This document shows positions 35,887 through 45,193 of a stretch of DNA of 64,000 nt, one piece after another (position 1 is the stretch's first letter; every line of letters starts with the position of its first letter). The notes under the pieces are model-generated. The model was not told the origin of the DNA. It saw only the letters and a list, made by a program, of their open reading frames with translations, and searched no databases. The DNA comes from Actinocorallia sp039871655 (GTDB taxonomy: Bacteria > Actinomycetota > Actinomycetes > Streptosporangiales > Streptosporangiaceae), in NCBI RefSeq assembly GCF_039871655.1, contig NZ_JBDPLZ010000001.1, positions 1 through 64,000 on the forward strand. The letters run 5' to 3'. A program made the position numbers and the translations under genes.

Positions 35887-37813
35887 GACCATCCTGTGGG
35901 CCGGGGCGCTGGCCGGCCCGCTGTGCGTCGTCCTGGCGTACGCCTTCCGCTACTCGGTGCCGCTGGAGTACCGCACCAGCCAGTCCTGGCGGCCCGAGGT
36001 CATCATGGGCTGCCTGTACCCGGCCGTCGGGGCGTACCTGCTCAGCCGCAGACGGGGGCTGGTGATCGCCAGGCTGCTGTGGGCCATCGGCCTGATCGCG
36101 GCGGCCCACTGGCTGCTGGTCCCGTTCTCCCGCTGGGCCCTGCTGCACGACCTGCCGGGCGCGGTCCTGCTGCGCTGGGGCGCCACCTGGCTGTACATGC
36201 TGGAGTTCCTCCCGCTGGTGATGATCGTCCCGCTGCTCTTCCCGGACGGCAGGACGCCCTCCCCGCGGTGGCGTCCGGTGCTGTGGCTGTCGGCGCTGAT
36301 CATCGGCGTCAACATCGTGCACCGGATGTTGCTCCCCGCCGACCTGGGCGTGGGCGGCTACGAGGCCGCCAACCCGTTCGGCGTGCGGGCGCTCCTGGAC
36401 CTCGACGACGTCTACGTGCGGGGCGTCCAGCCGCTCACGGTGGCGGTCACCTTCCTGAACCTCTTCTCGCTGGCGGTGCGCTTCCGTGCGGGCAGCCCCA
36501 TCGCCCGGCGGCAGATCGCGCTCATCGCCTATCCGCTGCTGGGCACCGCGCTCGCCGGCTACTCCGATCTCATCTGGCCGGACATGCCGTTCTGGCTGTT
36601 CGCCACCCTGACCTGCACCGCGGTGGGCATGGTGCCGATCTCGCTGGCGATCGCCATCATGCGCCACCGGCTCTACGACATCGACGTGATCGTCAACCGG
36701 ACGCTGGTCTACGGCACCCTGACGCTGATCCTGGGCGCCGTCTACTTCGGGCTCATCGCCCTGGTCAGCAGGCTGGTCGCGGGCCAGGCCGCCGGGTTCT
36801 TCGGAGCCCTGACGGTCGGCGCGCTGTTCCAGCCCGTCCGCTCCCGCGTCCAGCTCTCCATCGACCTGCTGTTCGGGGTGGAACGCGACCCCTACCGCCT
36901 GGCCGACAAGCTGGCCAGGACCGTCCAGCAGACGGAGGATCCCGCCACCGCGCTGCGGCTGGCCGTGCGGGCGGTGCGCCGCACGCTGGCGGTCGCCGGG
37001 GTCTCGGTGGAGATCGACGAGGCGGTCGTGCACACCGACGGGGTGGAGGACGGCCAGGCGCAGGTGGTCCCGCTGGTGTGGCACGGCGAGCAGATCGGCC
37101 GGATGCTGCTGTACGGGCCGGGACACGCCGACCACAGGCTGATCGGGGTGCTCACCCGGCACGTCGCCGACCTCGCGCACACCGTCCGGCTCCTGCGGGT
37201 CTCCCACGAGACCGTCATCAACACCCGAGAGGACGAGCGCCGCAGGCTCAGCCGCGACCTGCACGACGGGCTCGGCCCCACCCTGGCCGCGCTGGCGCTG
37301 TCGGTGGACGCGGCCCGGGTCCGCCTCACCACCGATCCGGAGTCGGTGGAGCCGTCCCTGCTGGCGCTGCGCGAGCGCATGACCACGGCGATGGGAGACA
37401 TCCGGGAACTGGTGCACGGGCTGCGCCCGCCCGCCCTGGACCGGCTCGGCCTGCTGGGAGCGATCCAGGCGCTCGCCGCGGACCTGCCCGAACCCCGGGT
37501 GGACGTGCGCTGCGAAGGCCTTCCCGAGCTCTCCCCCGTCCACGAGGTGACCGCCTACCGGATCATCCAGGAGGCGCTCACCAACGTCCGGCGGCACGCC
37601 AAGGCGACCAGCGTGGAGCTGCGGCTGGGCGAGAAGAACGGCGAGCTGGAGATCACCGTCTCGGACGACGGACGGGGCCTGCCGCGCCAGCCGCGGTCGG
37701 GGCTGGGCCTGACGTCCATGCGGGAGCGTGCCTCCGAGCTCGGCGGCACCCTCACCGTCGCGTCCCGGCCGGGGGGCGGCACCGTCGTCACCGCCCGGCT
37801 GCCCCTGGCCTGA
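35876..37813 (+). CDS. multi-span sensor histidine kinase
   Basis: 645 residues. About eight to nine hydrophobic spans cover the first ~300 residues, followed by a GAF-like linker (~320-440), HisKA_3 with phospho-acceptor His463 (RRLSRDLHDGLGPTLAALALS) and an HATPase_c domain (QEALTNVRRHAK, VSDDGRGLPRQP, GLGLTSMRERASELGG). The membrane region resembles the 7TM-like sensors of actinobacterial NarX/DesK kinases. The likely start is TTG 35876, overlapping the regulator's stop by 11 bp; no better start is evident. Its kinase core is closely similar to that of the short kinase upstream, suggesting duplication. Confidence 0.9.
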   Translation: MARRTILWAGALAGPLCVVLAYAFRYSVPLEYRTSQSWRPEVIMGCLYPAVGAYLLSRRRGLVIARLLWAIGLIAAAHWLLVPFSRWALLHDLPGAVLLRWGATWLYMLEFLPLVMIVPLLFPDGRTPSPRWRPVLWLSALIIGVNIVHRMLLPADLGVGGYEAANPFGVRALLDLDDVYVRGVQPLTVAVTFLNLFSLAVRFRAGSPIARRQIALIAYPLLGTALAGYSDLIWPDMPFWLFATLTCTAVGMVPISLAIAIMRHRLYDIDVIVNRTLVYGTLTLILGAVYFGLIALVSRLVAGQAAGFFGALTVGALFQPVRSRVQLSIDLLFGVERDPYRLADKLARTVQQTEDPATALRLAVRAVRRTLAVAGVSVEIDEAVVHTDGVEDGQAQVVPLVWHGEQIGRMLLYGPGHADHRLIGVLTRHVADLAHTVRLLRVSHETVINTREDERRRLSRDLHDGLGPTLAALALSVDAARVRLTTDPESVEPSLLALRERMTTAMGDIRELVHGLRPPALDRLGLLGAIQALAADLPEPRVDVRCEGLPELSPVHEVTAYRIIQEALTNVRRHAKATSVELRLGEKNGELEITVSDDGRGLPRQPRSGLGLTSMRERASELGGTLTVASRPGGGTVVTARLPLA

Positions 37814-37886
37814 GGACGCCGCGCCTTCATCCCTCCAAGGCCCTGAGATTCCCGCAGAGGAGCGGGGAAGGCCCGGAAGATGCGAA

Positions 37887-37912
37887 AGACCCGGCTCGGA
37901 TGAGCCGGGTCT
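37887..37912. terminator. bidirectional terminator between kinase and clpX
   Basis: A perfect 11-bp stem (37887-37897 with 37902-37912) and a GGAT loop between two convergent genes. Confidence 0.8.
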
Positions 37913-37923
37913 GTCGGGAACGC

Positions 37924-39198
37924 TCAGGCGCTCTTCTCGCGCGGTTCGCGTTTCGGCGAGCGCTCGCGCGGGACGAGCGTCGGGTTCACGTGCTCCAGCA
38001 CCGACTCCCGGGTGATGACCACCTGGGCGACGTCCTGCCGGCTGGGCACCTCGTACATCACCGAGAGCAGCACCTCTTCGAGGATGGCGCGCAGGCCCCG
38101 GGCCCCGGTGCCGCGCAGGATGGACTGGTCGGCGACGGCCTCGAGGGCGTCGTCGGTGAACTCCAGGTCCACCCCGTCCAGCTCGAACAGGCGCCGGTAC
38201 TGCTTGATCAGCGCGTTCTTCGGCTCGGTGAGGATGTTGATCAGCGCGTCCCGGTCCAGGTTGTGCACGCTGGTGATGATCGGGAGGCGGCCGACGAACT
38301 CGGGGATCATGCCGAACTTCAGCAGGTCCTCGGGCATGACATCGCCGAAGATGTCGCTGTTCTTGGCGAAGTCGACCTTCGAGCGGATGACCGCGCCGAA
38401 GCCCACGCCCTGCTTGCCCACCCGGGACTCGATGATCTTCTCGAGGCCGGAGAAGGCGCCGCCGCAGATGAACAGGACGTTGGTGGTGTCGATCTGGATG
38501 AACTCCTGGTGCGGGTGCTTGCGGCCGCCCTGGGGCGGGACCGAGGCGGTCGTGCCCTCCAGGATCTTCAGCAGGGCCTGCTGCACGCCCTCCCCGGAGA
38601 CGTCCCGGGTGATCGACGGGTTCTCGCTCTTGCGGGCGATCTTGTCGACCTCGTCGATGTAGATGATGCCCGTCTCGGCCTTCTTGACGTCGTAGTCGGC
38701 GGCCTGGATGAGCTTCAGCAGGATGTTCTCGACGTCCTCACCGACATAGCCGGCCTCGGTCAGAGCCGTGGCGTCCGCGATGGCGAACGGGACGTTGAGC
38801 AGTTTGGCCAGGGTCTGCGCGAGCAGCGTCTTGCCGGATCCGGTCGGGCCGAGCAGCAGGATGTTCGACTTGGACAGTTCGATCCCGTCGTCCCGCGAGT
38901 CTCCGGACTGGATCCGCTTGTAGTGGTTGTAGACCGCGACGGACAGCGCCTTCTTGGCCTTCTCCTGCCCGATCACATAGCCGTCGAGAAACTCGTAGAT
39001 CTCCCGGGGCTTGGGCAGGCTGTCCCACTTGAGGTCCGAGCTCTCGGAGAGCTCCTCCTCGATGATCTCGTTACAGAGATCGATGCACTCGTCGCAGATG
39101 TACACACCCGGGCCCGCGATGAGCTTCTTGACCTGCTTCTGTGATTTGCCGCAGAAAGAGCATTTCAGCAGGTCACCACCGTCGCCGATGCGTGCCAC
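37924..39198 (-). CDS. clpX: ATP-dependent Clp protease ATPase subunit ClpX
   Basis: 424 residues. The N-terminal zinc-binding domain has C13, C16, C35 and C38 (KCSFCGKSQ, YICDECIDLC). The AAA+ domain has Walker A GPTGSGKT (117-124), Walker B IIYIDEVDKI, the pore loops and the sensor-2 RGLRAILEE. It unfolds substrates and feeds them to ClpP. GTG start at 39198 follows AAAAGGAG. It lies downstream of clpP2 in the same direction with a 174-bp gap. Confidence 0.98.
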   Translation of the reverse strand: MARIGDGGDLLKCSFCGKSQKQVKKLIAGPGVYICDECIDLCNEIIEEELSESSDLKWDSLPKPREIYEFLDGYVIGQEKAKKALSVAVYNHYKRIQSGDSRDDGIELSKSNILLLGPTGSGKTLLAQTLAKLLNVPFAIADATALTEAGYVGEDVENILLKLIQAADYDVKKAETGIIYIDEVDKIARKSENPSITRDVSGEGVQQALLKILEGTTASVPPQGGRKHPHQEFIQIDTTNVLFICGGAFSGLEKIIESRVGKQGVGFGAVIRSKVDFAKNSDIFGDVMPEDLLKFGMIPEFVGRLPIITSVHNLDRDALINILTEPKNALIKQYRRLFELDGVDLEFTDDALEAVADQSILRGTGARGLRAILEEVLLSVMYEVPSRQDVAQVVITRESVLEHVNPTLVPRERSPKREPREKSA

Positions 39199-39372
39199 CC
39201 GGTTGTCTCCTTTTCGTGGGGCCGCCTTGCGCCCGGCGGTGCGCGGAGCTTTCGTTCCCCGCACCGCCGGCAAAGGCTGCTTCGACGGTACCGTCTCCGG
39301 GGCGCCGGGTCACATCCCGAGGAAGCGGGATCTGACCGCGAAGCCGGGGGTCTCCCCGAACTTAGCGCCGTC

Positions 39373-40077
39373 TTACGAAGACACTACCTCTACCCGGCGC
39401 TTCTTACTGACAAAGACATCGTCGATCAGACCGTAGGCCTTGGCCTCGTCCGCCGTGAGGATCTTGTCGCGCTCGATGTCCTGGCGGACCTCTTCGACCG
39501 ACTTGTTGCTGTGCCGGGCGATGATGGTCTCCAGCTGCTCGCGGATGCGCATGATCTCGCGGGCCTGGATCTCGATGTCCGAGCCCTGCCCGTAGGTGCC
39601 CTCCGTGGCGGGCTGGTGGATCAGGACCCGCGCGTGCGGCAGCGCCGCCCGCTTGCCCGGCGTGCCCGCGCCCAGCAGCACCGCCGCCGCCGAGGCCGCC
39701 TGGCCGATGCAGACCGTCTGGATGTCGGGCTTGACGTACTGCATCGTGTCGTAGATGGCCGTCATCGCGGTGAAGGAGCCACCGGGTGAGTTGATGTAGA
39801 TGCTGATGTCACGATCGGGGTCGATCGACTCCAGGGTCAACAGCTGGGCCATCACGTCGTTGGCGGACGCGTCGTCGATCTGCACGCCGAGGAAGATGAT
39901 CCGCTCTTCGAAGAGCTTGTTGTACGGGTTCATCTCCTTGACCCCGTACGCGGTCCGCTCGACGAAGGACGGAATGATGTAGCGGCTGTCGACCGGCTGA
40001 ACGCCGCCGGCACGAATCTCCATGCTGCTCTCCATAATCGGACGGCTGCTCTGCATGATCGGTCGGAACCCCTCCAT
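39373..40077 (-). CDS. clpP2: ATP-dependent Clp protease proteolytic subunit ClpP2
   Basis: 234 residues with catalytic Ser129 (IGQAASAAAVLLGAG) and His154 (ARVLIHQPA), and an Asp in the DIERDKILTADEA segment. The N-terminal ~30 residues are a likely propeptide removed on assembly. The start ATG overlaps the clpP1 stop (TGATG), so the pair is made as one unit and should form the mixed ClpP1P2 tetradecamer known from actinobacteria. Confidence 0.97.
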   Translation of the reverse strand: MEGFRPIMQSSRPIMESSMEIRAGGVQPVDSRYIIPSFVERTAYGVKEMNPYNKLFEERIIFLGVQIDDASANDVMAQLLTLESIDPDRDISIYINSPGGSFTAMTAIYDTMQYVKPDIQTVCIGQAASAAAVLLGAGTPGKRAALPHARVLIHQPATEGTYGQGSDIEIQAREIMRIREQLETIIARHSNKSVEEVRQDIERDKILTADEAKAYGLIDDVFVSKKRRVEVVSS

Positions 40078-40712
40078 CAGGAGACCGGGCCCTCGGAGGG
40101 AACCTCGTTGGCGCTGGTGACCACGTGGTCGACCAGTCCGTAGACCTTGGCCTCCTCCGCGGTGAACCAGCGGTCGCGGTCGGAGTCGGCGGTGATCTGC
40201 TCGACCGTCTGGCCGGTGTGGTAGGCGATCCGCTCCGCGAGCGTCTTCTTGACGTAGAGCATCTGCTCGGCCTGGATCTTGATGTCCGAGGCGGTACCGC
40301 CGATGCCGCCCGAAGGCTGGTGCATCATGATGCGCGCGTGCGGAAGGGCGTAACGCTTGCCCGGGGTGCCCGCGCAGAGCAGGAACTGCCCCATGGACGC
40401 CGCCAGACCCATGCCGACCGTCACGATGTCGTTCGGCACGTACTCCATGATGTCGTAGATCGCCATGCCGGCGGTCACGGAGCCACCCGGAGAGTTGATG
40501 TAAAAGGTAATGTCGCGCTTTCCGTCCTCGGCCGACAGCAGCAGCAGCTCGGCGGCGAGGCGGTTGGCGATGTCGTCGTCGACCTGCTGGCCGAGGACCA
40601 CGATCCGCTTGCGCAGCAGCTGCTGGTGCAGGGCCTCCTGCGCGGCGATGGCCTGCAGTCCGCCGCCCTCACGGGCGAAGAGCGGATCGTGGAAAATCGG
40701 AGGCTTGCTCAC
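40077..40712 (-). CDS. clpP1: ATP-dependent Clp protease proteolytic subunit ClpP1
   Basis: 211 residues with Ser106 (MGLAASMGQFLL), His131 (ARIMMHQPSGG) and Asp180 (SDRDRWFTAEEA). GTG start at 40712 gives MSKPPIFHDPLFAREGGG. The ~230 bp upstream, up to trigger factor, hold its promoter and the tig terminator and no gene. In Streptomyces this operon is controlled by ClgR; I did not identify a clear ClgR box. Confidence 0.97.
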   Translation of the reverse strand: MSKPPIFHDPLFAREGGGLQAIAAQEALHQQLLRKRIVVLGQQVDDDIANRLAAELLLLSAEDGKRDITFYINSPGGSVTAGMAIYDIMEYVPNDIVTVGMGLAASMGQFLLCAGTPGKRYALPHARIMMHQPSGGIGGTASDIKIQAEQMLYVKKTLAERIAYHTGQTVEQITADSDRDRWFTAEEAKVYGLVDHVVTSANEVPSEGPVS

Positions 40713-40888
40713 CCTGTTCCTCCGTAGGTGTCTGGCGAGTTCTGATCCCTGAACGGTCGGATGATTGGACACTAACGCGCCCCGCGGGGGCCTCACGCCA
40801 TACGGGCGTTCTTTTCGCTGGCGGCGTACCCTCCGCCCTTTTCCCGACCCGGGGTTTAGCCGCGAGCGAACGGTGGTTTGAACGCCGA

Positions 40889-40920
40889 CGCCCCGCATGC
40901 CATTTCCGGCATACGGGGCG
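40889..40920 (-). terminator. tig terminator hairpin
   Basis: A 13-bp stem with one mismatch (40889-40901 with 40908-40920), 21 bp past the trigger-factor stop and before the clpP1 promoter region. Confidence 0.65.
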
Positions 40921-40941
40921 CATTTGGGCTTTTTACACAAA

Positions 40942-42447
40942 TCAGGCCTTGGCGGAGCCCTCTTCGTCCTCGGCGTCCTTCGCCTCGGCGGTCTCGGCGC
41001 TCTCGCCGGCCTCCTCGACGACCTCGGCTTCGGCGACCTCTCCGGTCTCCTCGACGACCTCGGCTTCGGCGACCTCTCCGGTCTCCTCGGCCTCCTCGAC
41101 GGCCTCCTCGGCGGCGGTCTCGCCGTTGATCTCCCTGCGGAGCGCCTCGAGGTCGAGCTCGTTACCGGACTCGTCCGAGATCTTGACGTGCTCGACGATG
41201 AGGTTGAGCGCCTTGCTGCGCAGCACCTCGGCGACGAGAGCCGGGATCTGGTTGTTCTCGGTGAGGTACTGGGCGAGCTGCTGCGGCGGCAGGTTCATCT
41301 GCATGGCCTGGCTGACCACGTACTCGCTGAGCTCCTCGTTCTCGACGCCCAGCTCCTCGGTGAGGGCGAGCTGGTCGAGGATGAAGCCGCCCTTGACCGC
41401 CTTGCGGGCGGCCTCGTCGAGCTCGGCGTCGAACTCCTCGGGGGTCTTCTCCTCCTCGGCCAGGTAGGCCTCGCGGGTCAGACCGGCGTAGGCCAGCTGC
41501 TGGTCGAGCTGCTCGTTGCGGCGGGACTTCTCGCTCTCCACCACGCTCTCGGGCAGCGGGACCTCGACCTTCTCCAGGAGGGCCTCCAGGGCCTTGTCCC
41601 GGGCCTGGCCGATCTGGTTCATCTTCTTCTGCCGGTCGAGGCGCCTGCGGACGTCGTCCTTGAGCTCCTCGATGGTGTCGAACTCCGAGGCCAGCTGCGC
41701 GAACTCGTCGTCGGCCTCGGGCAGCTCCTTGACCTTCACCGACTGGACGGTGACGGTGACCTCGGCCTCCTCGCCCTGGCGGGAACCGGCCACGAGCGTG
41801 GTGGTGAAGGTCTTGGACTCGCCGGCGGACAGGCCGGTGATCGCCTCGTTGAGGCCCTCGATGGCGCCCTCGGTGCCGACCTCGTAGGAGTAGCCCTTGG
41901 TGGCGGCGTCCTCGACGGTCTCGCCGTCGATGGCGGCGCTCAGGTCGATGGTGGCGGTGTCGCCCTCGGCGGCGGCGCGCTCGACGGTGGTGAGGGTGGC
42001 GAAGCGCTCACGCAGGTTGTCGAGGGTCTCGGCGACCTCCTCGTCGGTGACGACCGCGTCGTCGACCGTGACGGGCAGGCCCTCGTACTCGGGCACCTCG
42101 AAGGTCGGGCGGACGTCGACCTCGGCGGTGAACTCGAACTCCTTGCCGTCGTCGAGCTTGGTCACCTCGACCTCGGGCTGGCCGAGGACGAAGAGCTCCT
42201 TCTCCTCGATCGCCGCGCCGTACAGGCCCGGAAGCGCGTCGTTGACGGCCTCCTGGAGCACCGCGCCGCGACCCACGTACTGGTCGATCAGGCGCGCGGG
42301 TGCCTTGCCCGGGCGGAAGCCCTTGAGCCGCACCTGCTTGGCGAGCTCCTTGTAAGCCTTGTCGAGGCTCGGCTTGAGCTCTTCGAACGGAACTTCGATG
42401 GTGAGCTTCACCCGGGTCGGGGTCAGCTCCTCGACAGCGGTCTTCAC
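40942..42447 (-). CDS. tig: trigger factor
   Basis: 501 residues. Ribosome-binding domain with the signature FRPGKAPARL (48-57), a central FKBP-type PPIase domain (~160-245), and the C-terminal helical arms that cradle nascent chains. The last ~60 residues are very acidic and contain a tandem repeat of ETGEVAEAEVVEE, an extension seen in many actinobacterial trigger factors. The 312-bp gap to tRNA-Pro contains the tig promoter and no gene that I can support. Confidence 0.97.
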   Translation of the reverse strand: MKTAVEELTPTRVKLTIEVPFEELKPSLDKAYKELAKQVRLKGFRPGKAPARLIDQYVGRGAVLQEAVNDALPGLYGAAIEEKELFVLGQPEVEVTKLDDGKEFEFTAEVDVRPTFEVPEYEGLPVTVDDAVVTDEEVAETLDNLRERFATLTTVERAAAEGDTATIDLSAAIDGETVEDAATKGYSYEVGTEGAIEGLNEAITGLSAGESKTFTTTLVAGSRQGEEAEVTVTVQSVKVKELPEADDEFAQLASEFDTIEELKDDVRRRLDRQKKMNQIGQARDKALEALLEKVEVPLPESVVESEKSRRNEQLDQQLAYAGLTREAYLAEEEKTPEEFDAELDEAARKAVKGGFILDQLALTEELGVENEELSEYVVSQAMQMNLPPQQLAQYLTENNQIPALVAEVLRSKALNLIVEHVKISDESGNELDLEALRREINGETAAEEAVEEAEETGEVAEAEVVEETGEVAEAEVVEEAGESAETAEAKDAEDEEGSAKA

Positions 42448-42759
42448 TGGGGCAGGTCTCCTTGATCCGGCGGTTCACACGGCTCGGCGCGCTGTGGCGC
42501 GGCCCTGCCAGGCCGCGAGCGAGAGCGGCCGCCGGTCTCACGTGGTCGTTTCGGGCGGCACAGCACATGCCTATGCGGCCCTCAGTCTAGGGGGTCACGG
42601 CCACCTCCCGTGACATGCCTTCGCGCGCGCCGCCTCTCTCATGGGCCTTTTGACGTCTCTTCCGGCCCCCGGGAGGCGGCGGGGGAAGGGGAGGATGATC
42701 GTCCGCTGTGGAACACCACCCTCCCGGCGGCCGCCGAGCGGCTAGACTGTCGCGCGTCA

Positions 42760-42833
42760 CGGGCTGTGGCGCAGCTTGGTAGCGCGCTTGCTTTGGGTGC
42801 AAGAAGCCGTGGGTTCAAATCCCGCCAGCCCGA
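42760..42833 (+). tRNA. tRNA-Pro(TGG)
   Basis: 74-nt cloverleaf: acceptor CGGGCTG/CAGCCCG, anticodon arm CTTGC-TTTGGGT-GCAAG with anticodon TGG, T arm TGGG/CCCG region with TTCAAAT loop. Discriminator A at 42833, no encoded CCA. A TAGACT -10 box is seen at 42743-42748. Confidence 0.96.
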
Positions 42834-42843
42834 CAAACAGGAG

Positions 42844-42877
42844 AGAGCCCCGGCGTCATGACGCCGGGGCTCTTTTT
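42844..42877 (+). terminator. tRNA-Pro terminator
   Basis: A perfect 13-bp stem (42844-42856 with 42861-42873) followed by a five-T run ending at 42877. This is the clearest intrinsic terminator in the window. Confidence 0.92.
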
Positions 42878-42924
42878 GTCAGCGGGGATGTCGGCCGGTC
42901 CCTGGAGACCGGCCGGGCCCCGGG

Positions 42925-44313
42925 TCAGACACCTGCCTGGGCGAGGCTGACCTTCTCCGTGCCCACGGTGAGGCGACGGCGCAGGTAGGCGCTCCACGTG
43001 AGCAGGACGCACACCGCGTAGAAGACCGCGAGGATCACCAGTGCGGCGCTGATCGCCTTGGTCTCCTCCAGCGAGATGCGGAAGATCTGCTGGATCAGCA
43101 CGCCGCCGAAGGCGCCGACCGCGGAGGAGATGCCGATCGCGGCCGCCGCGTTGCGGCGGGCGGTGCCCAGCGCCGAGGCGACGGCCCCCTCGTCGTCCCG
43201 GTCGACGCCCTCCAGCGCCTTGTTGCGGAAGATCGCCGGGATCATCTTGTAGGTGGAGCCGTTGCCGATCCCGGTCGTGGCGAAGACCAGCAGGAAGGCC
43301 GCCAGGAAGAAGGCCCAGTTGGCGGCGTCCACCGCGAACCACACCGCGACGATCCCCAGCCCCATGGCCAGGAAGTTCCAGAACGTCACCCGCGCGCCGC
43401 CGAGCCGGTCGGCCAGCAGGCCGCCGAGCGGGCGGGCCACGGAGCCGACCAGCGCGCCGAGCCAGATGTAGTTGCTCGCGCTGATCTCGGGGAACTGGTT
43501 CTTGATCAGTACTCCGAAGGAGAAGGAGTAGCCGATGAACGAGCCGAAGGTGCCGATGTAGAGCACCGACATGATGATCGTGTGCGGCTTGCGGGAGATC
43601 CCCCACATCTCCTTGATCGTGTAGGAGCTGGTGGCGTGGCGCAGGTTGTTCATGAAGAAGTAGGCGCCGACGGCGGCGACCAGCACCAGCGGCATCCACA
43701 CCCAGCCGACGGCGACCAGGCCGGCCGCGACGATCAGCGGCGGCATGGTCAGCTGGGTGACGCTCACGCCGATGTTGCCGCCCGCGGCGTTGAGGCCCAG
43801 CGGGAGTCCCTGCTTGGTGGTCGGGTAGTAGTGCGTGATGTTCGACATCGAGGAGGCGAAGTTGCCGCCTCCCAGACCGGTCGTGGCGGCGATGAGCAGC
43901 AGCGCCCAGAACGGGATGTCGGGGTTCTCGATCGCGTAGACGAACAGCGCGCACGGGATCAGCAGCAGCAGCGCGCTGATGATGGTGAAGTTCCGTCCGC
44001 CGAACCGCGCGGGCCCGAAGGTGTAGGGGATGCGCAGGGCCGCGCCCACCAGGTTGGGCAGGGTCGTCAGCCACAGGGTCTCCCCGACGCTGAGCGCGAC
44101 GCCCACCTTGTCGAGGTTGATGACGGCGATGCTCCACAGCAGCCAGACGCAGAAGCCCAGGTGCTCGGTGACGATCGACCAGACGAGGTTGCGGCGGGCG
44201 ACGTGCTTGCCGGTCTCGTTCCAGAACTGCTCGTCGTCGGGTCGCCAGTCCTCGATCCAGCGGCCCTGTCCTGCGCTGGGCGCCTTGGGCCTTTCGCCGG
44301 TCAGCGTGGTCAT
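42925..44313 (-). CDS. NarK/NasA-type nitrate/nitrite MFS transporter
   Basis: 462 residues and about twelve membrane spans. The nitrate-porter signature GGGNFASSMSNITHYYPTTKQG is present, as is the second one, GALVGSVARPLGGLLADRLGG. It would import nitrate, or exchange it for nitrite, at the cytoplasmic membrane. No nitrate or nitrite reductase gene is near it. A GlnR-type site 170 bp upstream suggests control by nitrogen supply and therefore assimilation. The C-terminal stop is followed closely by the tRNA-Pro terminator region. Confidence 0.93.
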   Translation of the reverse strand: MTTLTGERPKAPSAGQGRWIEDWRPDDEQFWNETGKHVARRNLVWSIVTEHLGFCVWLLWSIAVINLDKVGVALSVGETLWLTTLPNLVGAALRIPYTFGPARFGGRNFTIISALLLLIPCALFVYAIENPDIPFWALLLIAATTGLGGGNFASSMSNITHYYPTTKQGLPLGLNAAGGNIGVSVTQLTMPPLIVAAGLVAVGWVWMPLVLVAAVGAYFFMNNLRHATSSYTIKEMWGISRKPHTIIMSVLYIGTFGSFIGYSFSFGVLIKNQFPEISASNYIWLGALVGSVARPLGGLLADRLGGARVTFWNFLAMGLGIVAVWFAVDAANWAFFLAAFLLVFATTGIGNGSTYKMIPAIFRNKALEGVDRDDEGAVASALGTARRNAAAAIGISSAVGAFGGVLIQQIFRISLEETKAISAALVILAVFYAVCVLLTWSAYLRRRLTVGTEKVSLAQAGV

Positions 44314-44483
44314 GCCCTGCCTCCAGGTACTTCTGTTCTGCTCGGTCGTTGCGTTGCCCTGAAGGTAGGTGTGCGCTTCTTCCCGGCTGTTGCCGCGAGG
44401 TCAAGACCCGATTACCTGTCACGCACTCGGCCCGGCGCGTCCTGTGAGCCCTTCTTGACGCTGCGGAGCCGGTCCGTGAGGAG

Positions 44484-44505
44484 CCGGTAACATTTCCGTT
44501 ACCGG
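44484..44505. promoter_or_regulatory. GlnR-like box upstream of the nitrate transporter
   Basis: CCGGTAAC and GTTACCGG form a perfect 8+6+8 palindrome. It satisfies the AC-n9-AC spacing that defines actinobacterial GlnR sites (AC at 44490-44491 and 44501-44502). It lies about 170 bp upstream of narK, a gene under GlnR control in several actinomycetes. The opposite gene, an antiporter subunit, is 204 bp away. The rest of the 395-bp intergenic region shows no gene. Confidence 0.6.
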
Positions 44506-44708
44506 ACTGGTCAGGTATATGCCGCAGGCTTATCGGACACTGTTCGGCGGGTTTCGGACGCTCCCCATCCCGGGACTCCCCGATCCGCTCCCAGAACCCC
44601 GAAGGGAGCCCGGCACGTGCCGGGGGGATCGCCTCGATTGGTCCGCCGCACGGCATTGGGCCAAAATCGGCCTTTGGACTTTCGTGCTGTACCCAAGGAG
44701 GGGAAGCA

Positions 44709-45185
44709 GTGGACGTAGAACAGACGGCACTGCCCGGGATAGGGCTGCGCCATGAGTTCACCACCCGCGCCGGACGCCGGATCGGCGTCGTGTCCTACCG
44801 GACCGGCCGACGCGACCTGGTGATCTACGACAAGGCGGACCCGGACCGGGCCTGCGAGACCGTCAAGCTCAACGACGAGGAGGCCGACGCCCTCGTCGAG
44901 CTGCTCGGCGCGCCCCGCATCGTCCAGCGGCTCAACGACCTCCACCGCGAGGTGGAGGGCCTGGTCAGCCTGCAGGTGCCGGTCTCGTCCAGGTGGCACG
45001 GCAAGACCATGGGCTCGGCCCAGGTCCGCACCCTGACGGGCGCCTCCATCGTGGCGGTCGTCCGAGGCGGCCAGGTCAACACCAGCCCCCTGCCGGACTT
45101 CGTCCTGCGGGAGCACGACGTCGCGGTGCTGGTGGGAGACCTGGAGAGCACCGAGGGCGCGACTCAGATCTTGACCGGCGGGTAG
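44709..45185 (+). CDS. K+/H+ antiporter regulatory subunit (KhtT-like, TrkA-C domain)
   Basis: 158 residues. An N-terminal basic domain is followed by a TrkA-C/RCK-C ligand-binding domain (IVAVVRGGQVNTSPLPDFVLREHDVAVLVGD). It resembles KhtT, the peripheral subunit that controls the KhtU antiporter through nucleotide and pH sensing. GTG start at 44709 is preceded by AAGGAGGGG. It lies 8 bp ahead of the antiporter gene. Confidence 0.88.
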   Translation: MDVEQTALPGIGLRHEFTTRAGRRIGVVSYRTGRRDLVIYDKADPDRACETVKLNDEEADALVELLGAPRIVQRLNDLHREVEGLVSLQVPVSSRWHGKTMGSAQVRTLTGASIVAVVRGGQVNTSPLPDFVLREHDVAVLVGDLESTEGATQILTGG

Positions 45186-45193
45186 GGGAGCGC

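Noticed and set aside
40942..41130. Repeated acidic sequence at the 3' end of trigger factor as a possible separate gene or repeat element
   Set aside because: It is in frame with trigger factor, and acidic C-terminal extensions are usual in actinobacterial homologues.
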